The notes under the pieces are model-generated. The model saw only the letters and a list, made by a program, of their open reading frames with translations. It was not told the DNA's origin and did no database searches. From assembly GCF_002294985.1 (NCBI RefSeq), contig NZ_NSGE01000007.1:124001-188000 (forward strand): DNA of 64,000 bases, read 5' to 3'. The stretch comes from Mesorhizobium sp. WSM3862 (GTDB lineage Bacteria > Pseudomonadota > Alphaproteobacteria > Rhizobiales > Rhizobiaceae). Every line of letters starts with the position of its first letter. Position 1 is the first letter of the stretch. The position numbers were made by a program, and so were the translations under genes. This document shows, in pieces, positions 44,348-53,892 of the stretch.

Positions 44348-44377
44348 GGGAGCGATTGGCGGCTGGCCATCGCTCCC
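44348..44377 (+). terminator. Hairpin after aspS
   Basis: GGGAGCGAT and ATCGCTCCC form a perfect 9-base-pair stem, with CATTTTCTC downstream. It begins 33 bases after the aspS stop. The rest of the gap to 44617 holds no recognisable gene. Confidence 0.55.
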
Positions 44378-44617
44378 AGAGCCATTTTCTCAAGGATTGG
44401 GTCAGAGCGTGTGGGCAACCGCCCGGATTTCAACCAATTGCTGCGGGAATGCCAAACCCGAGACCCCGAGGAGGGTCACGGCGGCCCGGTGTGGTCCAAC
44501 ATACTCTTTGTAAACAGCGACGAACGCCTTCGTCGAGGAGGTCAGGCCCTGATCTTACGAAAACGGCGATCATCCGAACCGCCGTTGGATAATGCTCGCA
44601 GGTGCGAAGCGCCCCGA

Positions 44618-45808
44618 TCAGTCCTCGTTCGCCTTGACCTTCACGCCCAGCGTCTTCGGCAGGTCGAGCGGGTTGGACATGGCGCCGGCCATGATCAGCG
44701 CGAACGGCACCGACGCCGGCGGTTCGGCCGAGATCTCGAGGCTCTTGGGGTCGTCGAGGAACTTGTTGACCGCGGCCGATACCTCGGCCGTCAGTTCGGG
44801 ATTGTTGAGCTGCGCCATGCCGAACGGCACGATCGCCTTGGCCTGGTTGGCGACGTCCTTGCCGGACATGCCCTGCTGCTTGCCGACATAGTCGAGCACC
44901 TTGCCGGTCAGCGAATCGTCGTCGAAGCGCACCGAGGCGCCGTTGAAGGACAGCTGCTGCAAGAGGCCGAGCATGGCCATGCCCTGCGCGGAATTGTCGG
45001 CACCCTCGGGCTGTGCGGCGAACTTCTTTTGCATCTCCTGCATCGACTTGATGAAGTCGAGGGTGTAGCCGCCGAGATTGAAGGTCATGCCGAGCGTGCC
45101 GGCATTCTCGACCGAGATGTCATATTTCGACAGCTCCATCTTGCCGTCGCTGGGCTGCCAGGTGCCGGCCATCGAGACCGTACCGGAGATGTTCTGGTAG
45201 CCGAGCGCTTGGATCGCCTCCTTCGACTTCGGGTCCTCGACGAGTGTCAGGTCGGCGTTGAACTTTTCCGTGTTGGCGGTGAAGTCCATCGCTTTGCCGT
45301 CGGCCGGCGGGGTGATCTGGACGGCCAGCCCGTCCATCGAGAAGGCTGTCTTGTCGCCGACCTTGACCGTCATGTTGGAGAGCTCGGCCGACTTGTACAT
45401 CATCAGCGAGCCGAGTGGGTCGGTGCTGCCTTCGGCCGGCACCTTCATGCCGTGAATGACAACGGGGCTGAGGTTGAGCGTCACGCCGTCCTGGCTGCGC
45501 TCGAATGCCGAGCTCGAGACGGTCGCGATCTCGAAGCCGCCATTGGCCTCGGTGATGCCCTCCAGCTTCACGTCGCCGATCGGCAGGGCTTGCTTTTCAG
45601 CTGCCGGCTTGATGGACACGCCCTGCAGCACCGCGTTCGAATCGTCGCCGGAGACGCCGGTCCAGGAAATGTCGACGCCCTGGGCGGCAAGGGCCGCCTT
45701 GACGCGCTCGGCCACCGCCGGATCGGCGGCGAAGGCGGTGTTGAGCGGCAGGGTCAGCAGAAAGGTTGAAAAAGCCAGTTTCTTGAGCATTGAGCGTTGA
45801 ATTGTCAT
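44618..45808 (-). CDS. Secreted protein of unknown function (DUF945-like pattern)
   Basis: A 396-residue exported protein: signal peptide (MLKKLAFSTFLLTLPLNTAFA, cleavage before ADPAV), then long beta-rich repeats of the type SGTVSMAGTWQPSDGKMELSKYDISVENAGTLGMTFNLGGY. Such patterns occur in periplasmic AsmA/DUF945-like proteins. No catalytic motif was seen. ATG 45808 has AGGGAA upstream. Function unknown; an envelope role is plausible. Confidence 0.65.
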   Translation of the reverse strand: MTIQRSMLKKLAFSTFLLTLPLNTAFAADPAVAERVKAALAAQGVDISWTGVSGDDSNAVLQGVSIKPAAEKQALPIGDVKLEGITEANGGFEIATVSSSAFERSQDGVTLNLSPVVIHGMKVPAEGSTDPLGSLMMYKSAELSNMTVKVGDKTAFSMDGLAVQITPPADGKAMDFTANTEKFNADLTLVEDPKSKEAIQALGYQNISGTVSMAGTWQPSDGKMELSKYDISVENAGTLGMTFNLGGYTLDFIKSMQEMQKKFAAQPEGADNSAQGMAMLGLLQQLSFNGASVRFDDDSLTGKVLDYVGKQQGMSGKDVANQAKAIVPFGMAQLNNPELTAEVSAAVNKFLDDPKSLEISAEPPASVPFALIMAGAMSNPLDLPKTLGVKVKANED

Positions 45809-46199
45809 GGCGAGTTCCCTGTCCTGAAAAGTGTTTTTAAATTCTGCTCCATCACCATTCCGCAACGAACGGGTCGGGAACAAGGCGTTTCCCGGCACAT
45901 TTGTCGAAAACGGCGATGAAAAGCAAACCCGGCCGGCACGCTTTGCATGATGCGGTGAATTTGTCATGAAGACCGCGGCTCTCCTGCGCCGGCGCGTTGC
46001 CTGCCCAGATAGAGGGCGCATGTAACAGATTGATGTTGGCCGGTTAGCCCGCTTGCTGCCGGGGCCGGTTGCAGAATGGGCAAACTGGAATGCTCGCCTT
46101 GCCGGTTCCGTGAAATCCTTCACGTCGCTGTTTGCGACGAATCCGCCGACTTCCAACCCGGCGCTTGCCGCGAATCACCCGCTCGGCTAGTCCAAATCC
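45809..46199. other. Divergent promoter region between an exported protein gene and parC
   Basis: About 390 bases. It should hold both promoters. No clear sigma-70 pair, RNA or coding sequence was recognised. Confidence 0.4.
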
Positions 46200-48455
46200 A
46201 TGGGCAAAAGGCATTTGCCGCCTGAAGACAATGGCGGCGGCGACAACATCGAACCGGTCGATCTGAAGGAAGCGCTCGAGAAGCGCTATCTCGCCTATGC
46301 GCTGTCGACCATCATGCATCGGGCGCTGCCGGATGTGCGCGACGGACTGAAGCCGGTCCATCGCCGCATCATGCATGCCATGCGGCTCTTGCGGCTCAAC
46401 CCGGATCAGGGCTTCGCCAAATGCGCCCGCATCGTCGGCGAGGTGATGGGTAAGTTCCATCCGCACGGCGACCAGTCGATCTACGACGCGCTGGTGCGCC
46501 TCGCGCAGGAATTCTCGATGCGCTACCCGCTGGTCGACGGGCAGGGCAATTTCGGCAATATCGACGGCGATAACGCCGCCGCCATGCGCTACACCGAGGC
46601 GCGCATGACGGAGGTGGCGACCGAGCTGCTTGCCGGCATCACCGAGGACGCCGTCGACTTCCGGCCGACCTATAATGAGGAGGACGAGGAACCCTCCGTT
46701 CTTCCCGGCGCCTTCCCGAACCTGCTCGCCAACGGCTCATCCGGCATTGCGGTCGGCATGGCGACCTCGATCCCGCCACACAACGCCGCCGAGCTTTGCG
46801 ACGCGGCACTTCATCTGATCGAGCATTCGGACGCGCCGGTGACGAAGCTGATGGATTTCGTCCAAGGGCCGGATTTCCCGACCGGCGGCATCATCGTCGA
46901 CAGCCGCGCCTCGATCCTCGAAGCCTATGAGAGCGGCCGCGGCGGTTTCCGCGTGCGCTCCAGATGGAGCCAGGAGGACCAGGGCAGGGGCACCTGGAGC
47001 ATCGTCGTCACCGAAATCCCCTATGGCGTCCAGAAGGCCAGGCTGATCGAGAAGATCGCCGAGCTGCTGATGGCGCGCAAGCTGCCGCTGCTCGAGGACG
47101 TCCGCGACGAAAGCGCCGAGGATATCCGTATCGTCCTAGTGCCGAAGAGCCGCAGCGTCGATCCAGGCATCCTGATGGAATCGCTGTTCAAGCTGACCGA
47201 GCTCGAAAGCCGCTTCCCGCTCAACATGAACGTGCTGTCGCGCGGCAAGGTGCCGAACGTCCTGTCGCTGAAGGGCGTGCTGAGGGAATGGCTCGATCAC
47301 CGCCGCGACGTGCTGATCCGCCGCTCGAGATATCGGCTGGGCGAGATCGAGAAGCGGCTGGAAATCCTGGCCGGCTATCTGATCGCCTATTTGAACATCG
47401 ACGAGGTGATCAGGATCATCCGCGAGGAGGACGAGCCCAAGCAGGTGATGATGGCCCGCTGGTCGCTCACCGACAATCAGGCCGAAGCCATCCTCAACAT
47501 GCGGCTGCGCGCCCTGCGCAAGCTCGAAGAGATCGAAATCCGCAAGGAGTTCGACGGCCTTACCGAGGAGAAGAAGCAGATCGAGGCATTGCTTGCCTCC
47601 GACGCCAAGCAATGGGCGACGATCAAGTGGGAAGTCGCTGAGGTTCGTAAGAAGTTCGGTCCGGAGACAGAGCTCGGCAAACGCCGCACCCAGTTCGCCG
47701 ACGCGCCCGAGCATGACCTCACCGATATCGCGCACGCCATGATCGAGCGCGAGCCTGTCACCGTCGTGGTTTCGGAAAAGGGCTGGCTCCGCGCGATGAA
47801 GGGGCACCTGACCGACTATTCGCAGCTTGCCTTCAAGGAAGGCGACAGCCTGAAGCTCGCCTTCCACGCGCAGACGACCGACAAGATCCTGGTCTTCACC
47901 ACCGGCGGCAAGTTCTACACTATCGGCGCCGACCGGCTGCCGGGCGGGCGCGGCCATGGCGAGCCGATCCGCATCATCGTCGACATGGAGAACGACCAGG
48001 ACATCGTCACCGCCTTTGTGCACGACCCGAAGCGCAGGCTCCTTCTGGTCTCATACGACGCCAACGGCTTCGTCGTCTCCGAGGAAGAGGTGATCGCCAA
48101 CACCCGCAAGGGCAAGCAGGTGATGAACGTCAAAGCGCCGGACGAGGCCAAACGCTGCATTCCGGTTGCCGGCGACCATCTCGCCATCGTCGGCGAGAAT
48201 CGCAAGATGCTGATCTTCCCGCTGTCCGAAATCCCGGAAATGGCGCGAGGCAAGGGTGTGCGCCTGCAGAAATACAAGGACGGCGGCGTGCTGGACCTTA
48301 AGACCTTCACGATTGCAGCGGGGCTGACCTGGCAAGATTCGGCCGACCGCACCTTCACCAAGTCGCGCGAGGAATTGGCCGAGTGGATCGGCGCCCGCGC
48401 AGCCGCCGGTCGCATGGTGCCGAAGGGTTTCCCGAGGACGGGCAAGTTCGGGTAG
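46200..48455 (+). CDS. parC: DNA topoisomerase IV subunit A
   Basis: A 751-residue type IIA topoisomerase subunit that, with ParE, decatenates daughter chromosomes. The breakage-reunion domain opens YLAYALSTIMHRALPDVRDGLKPVHRRIMHAM. The catalytic tyrosine is in DNAAAMRYTEARMT, and the region of quinolone-resistance changes is KFHPHGDQSIYDALVRLAQ (Ser replaced by Gln here). The C-terminal beta-pinwheel lacks the GyrA box, which separates it from gyrase A. ATG 46200. Confidence 0.95.
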   Translation: MGKRHLPPEDNGGGDNIEPVDLKEALEKRYLAYALSTIMHRALPDVRDGLKPVHRRIMHAMRLLRLNPDQGFAKCARIVGEVMGKFHPHGDQSIYDALVRLAQEFSMRYPLVDGQGNFGNIDGDNAAAMRYTEARMTEVATELLAGITEDAVDFRPTYNEEDEEPSVLPGAFPNLLANGSSGIAVGMATSIPPHNAAELCDAALHLIEHSDAPVTKLMDFVQGPDFPTGGIIVDSRASILEAYESGRGGFRVRSRWSQEDQGRGTWSIVVTEIPYGVQKARLIEKIAELLMARKLPLLEDVRDESAEDIRIVLVPKSRSVDPGILMESLFKLTELESRFPLNMNVLSRGKVPNVLSLKGVLREWLDHRRDVLIRRSRYRLGEIEKRLEILAGYLIAYLNIDEVIRIIREEDEPKQVMMARWSLTDNQAEAILNMRLRALRKLEEIEIRKEFDGLTEEKKQIEALLASDAKQWATIKWEVAEVRKKFGPETELGKRRTQFADAPEHDLTDIAHAMIEREPVTVVVSEKGWLRAMKGHLTDYSQLAFKEGDSLKLAFHAQTTDKILVFTTGGKFYTIGADRLPGGRGHGEPIRIIVDMENDQDIVTAFVHDPKRRLLLVSYDANGFVVSEEEVIANTRKGKQVMNVKAPDEAKRCIPVAGDHLAIVGENRKMLIFPLSEIPEMARGKGVRLQKYKDGGVLDLKTFTIAAGLTWQDSADRTFTKSREELAEWIGARAAAGRMVPKGFPRTGKFG

Positions 48456-48465
48456 CGGAGCTCCC

Positions 48466-48608
48466 CCTTCTCCCCGTGTGGGAGAAGGTGTCGCCGAAGG
48501 CGACGGATGAGCGTGTTCCAAGGAACGCAGAGGTCTCGCTCCGCTGGAACATCCCTTATCCGTCTCGGCGCTACGTGCCGATCCACCTTCTCCCTCGCGG
48601 GGAGGAGG
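48466..48608. repeat. Composite palindromic repeat
   Basis: A 143-base imperfect palindrome. The outer hairpins are CCTTCTCCC-CGTGT-GGGAGAAGG and CCTTCTCCC-TCGC-GGGGAGGAGG; then the IR CGGATGAG/CTTATCCG; and the inner TGTTCCA (48514-48520) with TGGAACA (48545-48551). It starts 10 bases after the parC stop and may terminate it. The outer hairpin recurs in similar form at 32491 and 63367. Confidence 0.68.
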
Positions 48609-48649
48609 CTAGGCGCAAACATTTGGACTATCGTCACGATTGCTGCACT

Positions 48650-49897
48650 ATGATGGTGCATAAGCAACCATCGAGCTGGCAGGGGAGAACCGCCGCGTTG
48701 AAGCGGGCTGAGATCCAAAAACCAGGGCAGCGCCTGTTTGGTCTGTCGGCGCCGCTGAGGGCTGCCGTCATCCCGCCGCTGTCGGCGGCGCGCTGGCTCC
48801 TGGTGCTGATCGTCGCCGCCGGCGTCTATTTCTTTCACGGCTTCCTGTTCCCGGTGCTGGCGGCGCTCGTCATCGCCTTCGCCAGTTGGCCGCTCTACCG
48901 CCGGCTGCTCACCGGGGTCGGCGGTAACCGCACGATCGCCGCGACCCTCGCGATCCTGTTCATCCTGACCTTCCTGGTGGTGCCGATAGCGCTCGCCGGC
49001 ACTTACGCCATCAACGAGCTTCGCGAGTGGGTGGTGTGGGCGATCGAGACCAACCGCAACGGGTCCGCCACGCCGCAATGGATCGCCACCATGCCGGTCG
49101 TCGGTGAATGGCTGAACCAGCAGTGGACGGCCAATCTCGGCCATCCCGGCGGCATCGGCGAACTGATCCAGATGGTCAGCGGCTCCAACATCGGCACCAT
49201 CTATCGCGGCGCGCTGGCCGCCGGCGGCAGCGCCTTCGGCCTGCTGCTCACGCTGCTTTTCATGCTGATCGCGCTGTTCTTTGCCTATCGCGACGGCGAG
49301 GGCTTCGCGGCGCAGGTTGATCGCCTCGGCGAGCGCATCTTGCCGACGCGCTGGGAGCGCATCTCGCGCGTCGTGCCGGCCACCATTTCATCGACCGTCA
49401 CCGGCATGACGGTCATCGCCATTGGCGAGGGCGTGGTGCTGGGCGTCGCCTATTGGCTGGCCGGCGTGCCGTCGCCGGTCACGCTCGGGGCGCTTACCGG
49501 CATCATGGCGCTGATCCCGGGCGGGGCGCCGCTCTCCTTTACGCTGGTGTCGATCTACCTCGCGGCCAGCGGCAAGTTGTTTGCGGGCCTCGCGCTGTTC
49601 GTCTGGGGCGCGGTCGAGCTTTTCATCGTCGACAAGACGCTGCGCCCGAAGCTGGTCGGCGGGCCGATCAAGCTGCCTTTCCTGCCGACCTTCTTCGGCC
49701 TGATCGGCGGCGTCAAGACGATGGGCTTCCTCGGCCTGTTCATAGGCCCTGTACTGATGGCGCTGCTCGTCGCCATCTGGCGCGAATGGCTGCGCGAGGT
49801 CGAGCTGATGGATGAGCTTCCACCTACCGCTGAAGAAGGGAACGGGCCGCCACGGATCGAGACGGCGCCTGAGACCAGGAAAATTCAGGCCGGGTAG
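48650..49897 (+). CDS. AI-2E family (PerM-type) transporter
   Basis: About 415 residues with eight membrane segments. Hallmarks are LLVLIVAAGVYFFHGFLFPVLAALVIAF, the long loop around residues 115-165 (ELREWVVWAIETN...GELIQMVSGSN), GALTGIMALIPGGAPLSFT and ELFIVDKTLRPKLVGG. Members export autoinducer-2-like or unknown solutes, or exchange ions. The start is uncertain: ATG 48650 or 48653 has no ribosome site, whereas TTG 48698 has AGGGGAGA upstream. The 3' end overlaps the convergent transporter gene by 13 bases. Confidence 0.82.
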   Translation: MMVHKQPSSWQGRTAALKRAEIQKPGQRLFGLSAPLRAAVIPPLSAARWLLVLIVAAGVYFFHGFLFPVLAALVIAFASWPLYRRLLTGVGGNRTIAATLAILFILTFLVVPIALAGTYAINELREWVVWAIETNRNGSATPQWIATMPVVGEWLNQQWTANLGHPGGIGELIQMVSGSNIGTIYRGALAAGGSAFGLLLTLLFMLIALFFAYRDGEGFAAQVDRLGERILPTRWERISRVVPATISSTVTGMTVIAIGEGVVLGVAYWLAGVPSPVTLGALTGIMALIPGGAPLSFTLVSIYLAASGKLFAGLALFVWGAVELFIVDKTLRPKLVGGPIKLPFLPTFFGLIGGVKTMGFLGLFIGPVLMALLVAIWREWLREVELMDELPPTAEEGNGPPRIETAPETRKIQAG

Positions 49898-50781
49898 GCG
49901 ACGGCGAGCGCCGCGCGGCGCCTGCGGCCTTCGTGCAATTGCCAGAGCGAGTGGGCTACCAGCGCCACGATCAGGATCGCGCCGCCGATCAGGCTGTTTC
50001 CCGTCGGAGCCTCGGCAAAGACCAGCCAGACCCAGACAGGCGCGAGCACCGTCTCCAGAACGTAGAACATCGCCACCTCCGGCCCTGAAATATATTTCGG
50101 GCCGGCGGCGAGACAGAAGAACGAGATCGGCATGATCACCGCGCCGTTGAAGATGATCCACCACGGCGCGTTGACGTGCAGTCCTTCACCCGAGACCATG
50201 AATGCGGCGAGCGCCAGCGGAAAGACGACGCCGACCAGCGCGGTGAAGCCCATGTCCTTGCCGCTGGCGCGCGAGATGGTGATGGCGAGTGCGACGAAGA
50301 AGGCCGAGCAGAGCGCCATGAAATCGCCGAACAGTTTTCCGGTGCCGACCGAACCCCCGACAATGATCAGCACGCCGACGATCATCGCCAGCATTGCGAT
50401 CACGGTGCTCAGCCGCGGTCGTTCTCTGAGGAACAGCCAGGAGAGCAGCGCCGCGAAGACGGTGTTGAAGGCCAGGATGAAGACGAGGTCGGCGGTCGAG
50501 GTATGATAGACGGCGGTGACGAAAGTGATGGAAGTCAGGCCGTAACAGATCGCCGCCGCCAGGCCCGACCAGCCGGGGATGAGCTTCGGCACGTTGCCGC
50601 GCACCGCTCGCCAAACGACCCAAATCAACAGGGTGGCGACAAGCGTTGTCCCGGTCCGCAGCGCCATGATGGTCCACGGGCTGCCATCCGCGAGCCGGAT
50701 CAGGGGAATGTCGAAGGTGAGCACCAGGCCGCCGATAGCGGTGATCAGCAGGCCTTTCTGATGGTCGTGGTGGGAAGACAT
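49885..50781 (-). CDS. DMT superfamily transporter with two EamA domains
   Basis: 298 residues, ten membrane helices in two EamA repeats (AIGGLVLTFDIPLIRLADG... and FFVALAITISRASGKDMGFTALVGVVF...). Typical conserved glycine and proline turns, such as FLRERPRLSTVIAMLAMIVGVLII. The substrate could be amino acids, nucleotides or other metabolites. ATG 50781 lacks a strong ribosome site. Confidence 0.87.
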   Translation of the reverse strand: MSSHHDHQKGLLITAIGGLVLTFDIPLIRLADGSPWTIMALRTGTTLVATLLIWVVWRAVRGNVPKLIPGWSGLAAAICYGLTSITFVTAVYHTSTADLVFILAFNTVFAALLSWLFLRERPRLSTVIAMLAMIVGVLIIVGGSVGTGKLFGDFMALCSAFFVALAITISRASGKDMGFTALVGVVFPLALAAFMVSGEGLHVNAPWWIIFNGAVIMPISFFCLAAGPKYISGPEVAMFYVLETVLAPVWVWLVFAEAPTGNSLIGGAILIVALVAHSLWQLHEGRRRRAALAVAYPA

Positions 50782-50902
50782 GATAGGTCTCGCAATGATT
50801 TGCAGGCGGTGGCTGGCTCGATGGCGCACTCTTCCAGCGAGTGGCGGAAACACCAGCTTCCTGCCCCTTGAAACAGTTTAAGAACGGGCTTTGGAAAAAA
50901 CG

Positions 50903-51667
50903 TCAGCGACTGACCGCTTCGTGGTCGTAGCGTTCCCAGCCTTTCGGGCCGAGATGCTCCTGCGGCATGAAACGCATCTTATAGCTCATCTTGCGCGAGC
51001 CGTTGACCCAGTAGCCGAGATAGACGTGGGGCAGTCCCATCGCCTTGGCGCGGGCGATGTGATCGAGGATCATGAAGGTGCCGAGCGAGCGGTCCTCGAA
51101 ATCGGGATTGAAGTAGGAATAGACCATCGACAAGCCGTCGGCCATCTTGTCGGTCAGCGCCACCGCGATCAATTCACCCTGGCCCTTGCCGGTGATGAAG
51201 GTGTCGGGGCCGCGGCGCCGGTATTCGATGATCTTGGTGTCGACATGCGTGTCCTCGACCATCATCGCATAGTCGAGCACTGTCATGTCGGACATCCCGC
51301 CGCGGCGATGGCGCGCGTCGAGATAGGCGCGAAACAGCGAATATTGCTCGGTGGAAGGCTGCGCGTCGTGCATGGCGCCGATGAGGTCGGCATTGCGCTG
51401 GGTGACGCGGCGCATGTTGCGGCTGGCGGTAAACTCCTGCGCCAGGATGCGCACCGACACGCAGGCGCGGCAGGATTCGCAGGCTGGCCGGTAGGCGATG
51501 TTCTGGGAACGCCGGAAGCCGCCTTGCGTGAGCAGATCGTTCATCTCGGGCGCCTTGTCGCCGACAAGGTGCGTGAACACCTTGCGCTCGAACTGGCCCT
51601 CCAGATAGGGGCACGGGGACGGCGCGGTCAGGAAGAACTGCGGCGACTGGGTCGGATGCTGCGTCAT
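50903..51667 (-). CDS. bpt: Aspartate/glutamate leucyltransferase
   Basis: A 254-residue Ate1/Bpt-type enzyme that adds Leu from Leu-tRNA to proteins with N-terminal Asp or Glu, marking them for ClpS/ClpAP. Signatures are CPYLEGQFERKVFTHL, RPACESCRACVSVRI with a CxxC cysteine cluster, and YSYFNPDFEDRSLGTFMILDHI followed by LGYWVNGSRKMSYKMRFMPQE. Full length, with both domains. Confidence 0.94.
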   Translation of the reverse strand: MTQHPTQSPQFFLTAPSPCPYLEGQFERKVFTHLVGDKAPEMNDLLTQGGFRRSQNIAYRPACESCRACVSVRILAQEFTASRNMRRVTQRNADLIGAMHDAQPSTEQYSLFRAYLDARHRRGGMSDMTVLDYAMMVEDTHVDTKIIEYRRRGPDTFITGKGQGELIAVALTDKMADGLSMVYSYFNPDFEDRSLGTFMILDHIARAKAMGLPHVYLGYWVNGSRKMSYKMRFMPQEHLGPKGWERYDHEAVSR

Positions 51668-51807
51668 CGATTCTTGGACACGCTCCTGCGAATCGCCCTA
51701 CCTTTGGCCCGGCCGGCGAAAAATTCAACAGGATTGTGCTGTCTCGGCCGGCCCAAGCTGTTCATAATCTAGCACAACCGGCGCGGCGAGGGCGGCCGCA
51801 CATATCG

Positions 51808-52278
51808 TCAGCTATCGGTGCGGGTGACGACGGTGCCGAGAAGCAGGTCGTGCAGCGTGCGCTTGCGATCGGAAAACAGCGTGACCAGCAGCACCAGCGG
51901 CGTCAGGATGACGTTGCCGGCCCAGAACAGCACCGAATGCACGACGGCGGTCAGGCCGTCGATGCGCGTGCCGTCGAGCCTCTCAAGCCGGATGCCCATG
52001 ATCTTCATGCCGGTTGTGGCCTGGTCGCGGCTGCCCAGCGTGTTCCAGACATAGAGGATGGCAACCGCCGGAAGCAGGACGGAGAACAGCGCCCAGCCCA
52101 GGCCGAAGGTCAAAAGCCCGAGTAGGGCGACCAATATGGCGAAGGGGATGGTGAGCAGCGCCACGAAGAAATAGTCGAGGATGAAGGCGAAGACGCGCCT
52201 AGTGCGCACGCCGCGGTAGGCGCGTGTATCCTCGAGCCTTGTGGTGATAATCTCGCCGTCCAGCACGCGCGTGTTCAT
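51808..52278 (-). CDS. RDD family membrane protein
   Basis: 156 residues with three or four membrane helices and the RDD family pattern: RRVFAFILDYFFVALLTIPFAI, then GSRDQATTGMKIMGIRLERLDG and LFSDRKRTLHDLLLGTVV. Function unclear; some RDD proteins are Na+/H+ antiporters. Same strand as bpt, 140 bases upstream. Confidence 0.85.
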   Translation of the reverse strand: MNTRVLDGEIITTRLEDTRAYRGVRTRRVFAFILDYFFVALLTIPFAILVALLGLLTFGLGWALFSVLLPAVAILYVWNTLGSRDQATTGMKIMGIRLERLDGTRIDGLTAVVHSVLFWAGNVILTPLVLLVTLFSDRKRTLHDLLLGTVVTRTDS

Positions 52279-52478
52279 GTGTCATGCCCTCGCAACAGAC
52301 CAGAAATCAATCTCGGCCATTCGCCACTGAAATGGTGAAAGCCGGTGGCGGAATCAAGATGGACTGCTCGTGACGCCCGCGCGGCAGGCTGTGGCGAGCC
52401 GCGCTGCGGCGATTGAATTTATGGCGCGGATCGCGTTAGCCTGCTGCGGCGCAACAAGACGCCGAGGGGATGGGGAAT

Positions 52479-53867
52479 ATGGATTACGACATGTTGGTCA
52501 TCGGCAGCGGCCCCTCCGGGCGCCGCGCCGCGGTGCAGTCGGCCAAGCTCGGCAAGTCGGTTTTGGTCGTCGATAGGGGCCGGCGTCTCGGCGGCGTCTC
52601 CGTGCACACCGGCACCATTCCATCCAAGACGCTGCGCGAAACCGTGCTCAATCTCTCCGGCTGGCGCGAGCGCGGCTTCTACGGGCGCGGCTATCGGGTC
52701 AAGCAGGATATTTCGGTCGGCGACCTCGTCGAGCGCCTGCGCAAGACGCTCGATCACGAAGTCGAGGTGCTACAGCATCAGTTCATGCGCAACGCGGTCA
52801 AAAGCGCGCGGGCCACGGCCAAGTTCATCGGCGCCAACAAGGTCAGCCTGACCACCGACAATGGCGACTACAGCGAGATCGGTTTCGCCAATGCGCTGAT
52901 CGCCGTCGGCACCAGGCCGCACCGCCCGCGCGACGTGCCGTTCGACAAGACGCGCGTCTTCGACAGCGACGAGATGCTGGAACTCGACCGGTTGCCGCGC
53001 ACGCTGACCGTCATCGGCGCCGGCGTCATCGGCGTCGAATACGCGACCATCTTTTCCGCGCTCGACGTGCCGGTGACGCTGGTCGAGCCGCGCAACACCA
53101 TCCTCGATTTCGTCGATCGCGAAATCGTCGACGACTTCATCCATCAGATGCGCGACCGCGGCATGACCATTCGCCTCGGCAGCACGGTGAAGGAAATCGC
53201 CTCCAAGCCCGATCATGCCGAAGTGACGCTTGCCGATGGCCGTACCATTCGCTCCGAAATCGTGCTTTACGCTGCCGGCCGCAGCGGCAATCTTGGCAGC
53301 CTCGGGCTCGACGTGGTCGGCATCGAGGCCGACAGCCGCGGCCGCATCAAGGTCGATCCCCAGACATTTCGGACCAGCGCGCCCAATATCTATGCCACCG
53401 GCGACGTCATCGGGTTTCCGAGTCTGGCCTCGACCTCGATGGAGCAGGGCAGGGTGGCTGCCTGCCATGCCTTCGGCGTGGCGCTGCCACCGCCGCCGGA
53501 AACGTTTCCTTACGGCATCTACGCCGTGCCGGAAATCTCCACCGTCGGCCAATCGGAGGAGCAGGTGCGCGAGAGCGGGATCGCCTATGAGGTCGGCGTG
53601 GCGCGCTTCCGGGAAACCTCGCGCGGCCACATCATGGGCGTCAACTCAGGTTTCCTGAAGCTCCTGTTCTCGGTCGACACGCGCCGCCTGCTCGGCGCCC
53701 ATATCGTCGGCGAGGGTGCGACCGAGCTCATCCATATCGGCCAGGCGGTGATCAATCTCGGCGGCACGGTCGACTTCTTCGTCAACAACACCTTCAACTA
53801 TCCGACGCTCGCCGAAGCCTACAAGATCGCCGGGCTGGATGCCTGGAACCGGATGGGGCAGGGCTAG
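52479..53867 (+). CDS. sthA: Soluble pyridine nucleotide transhydrogenase
   Basis: A 462-residue flavoprotein of the pyridine-nucleotide disulfide family. The FAD site is MLVIGSGPSGRRAAVQSAKLG. The stretch GGVSVHTGTIPSKTLRE keeps the THxGTIPSK motif and lacks the redox disulfide, which distinguishes Si-specific transhydrogenase from lipoamide and mercuric reductases. The NAD site is VIGAGVIGVEYATIFSALD. It balances NADPH and NADH in the cytoplasm. ATG 52479 follows GAGGGG at good spacing; the ATG at 52470 is too close to it. Confidence 0.93.
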   Translation: MDYDMLVIGSGPSGRRAAVQSAKLGKSVLVVDRGRRLGGVSVHTGTIPSKTLRETVLNLSGWRERGFYGRGYRVKQDISVGDLVERLRKTLDHEVEVLQHQFMRNAVKSARATAKFIGANKVSLTTDNGDYSEIGFANALIAVGTRPHRPRDVPFDKTRVFDSDEMLELDRLPRTLTVIGAGVIGVEYATIFSALDVPVTLVEPRNTILDFVDREIVDDFIHQMRDRGMTIRLGSTVKEIASKPDHAEVTLADGRTIRSEIVLYAAGRSGNLGSLGLDVVGIEADSRGRIKVDPQTFRTSAPNIYATGDVIGFPSLASTSMEQGRVAACHAFGVALPPPPETFPYGIYAVPEISTVGQSEEQVRESGIAYEVGVARFRETSRGHIMGVNSGFLKLLFSVDTRRLLGAHIVGEGATELIHIGQAVINLGGTVDFFVNNTFNYPTLAEAYKIAGLDAWNRMGQG

Positions 53868-53892
53868 CCTCGGCAGCACCGTCTATCTCTCG

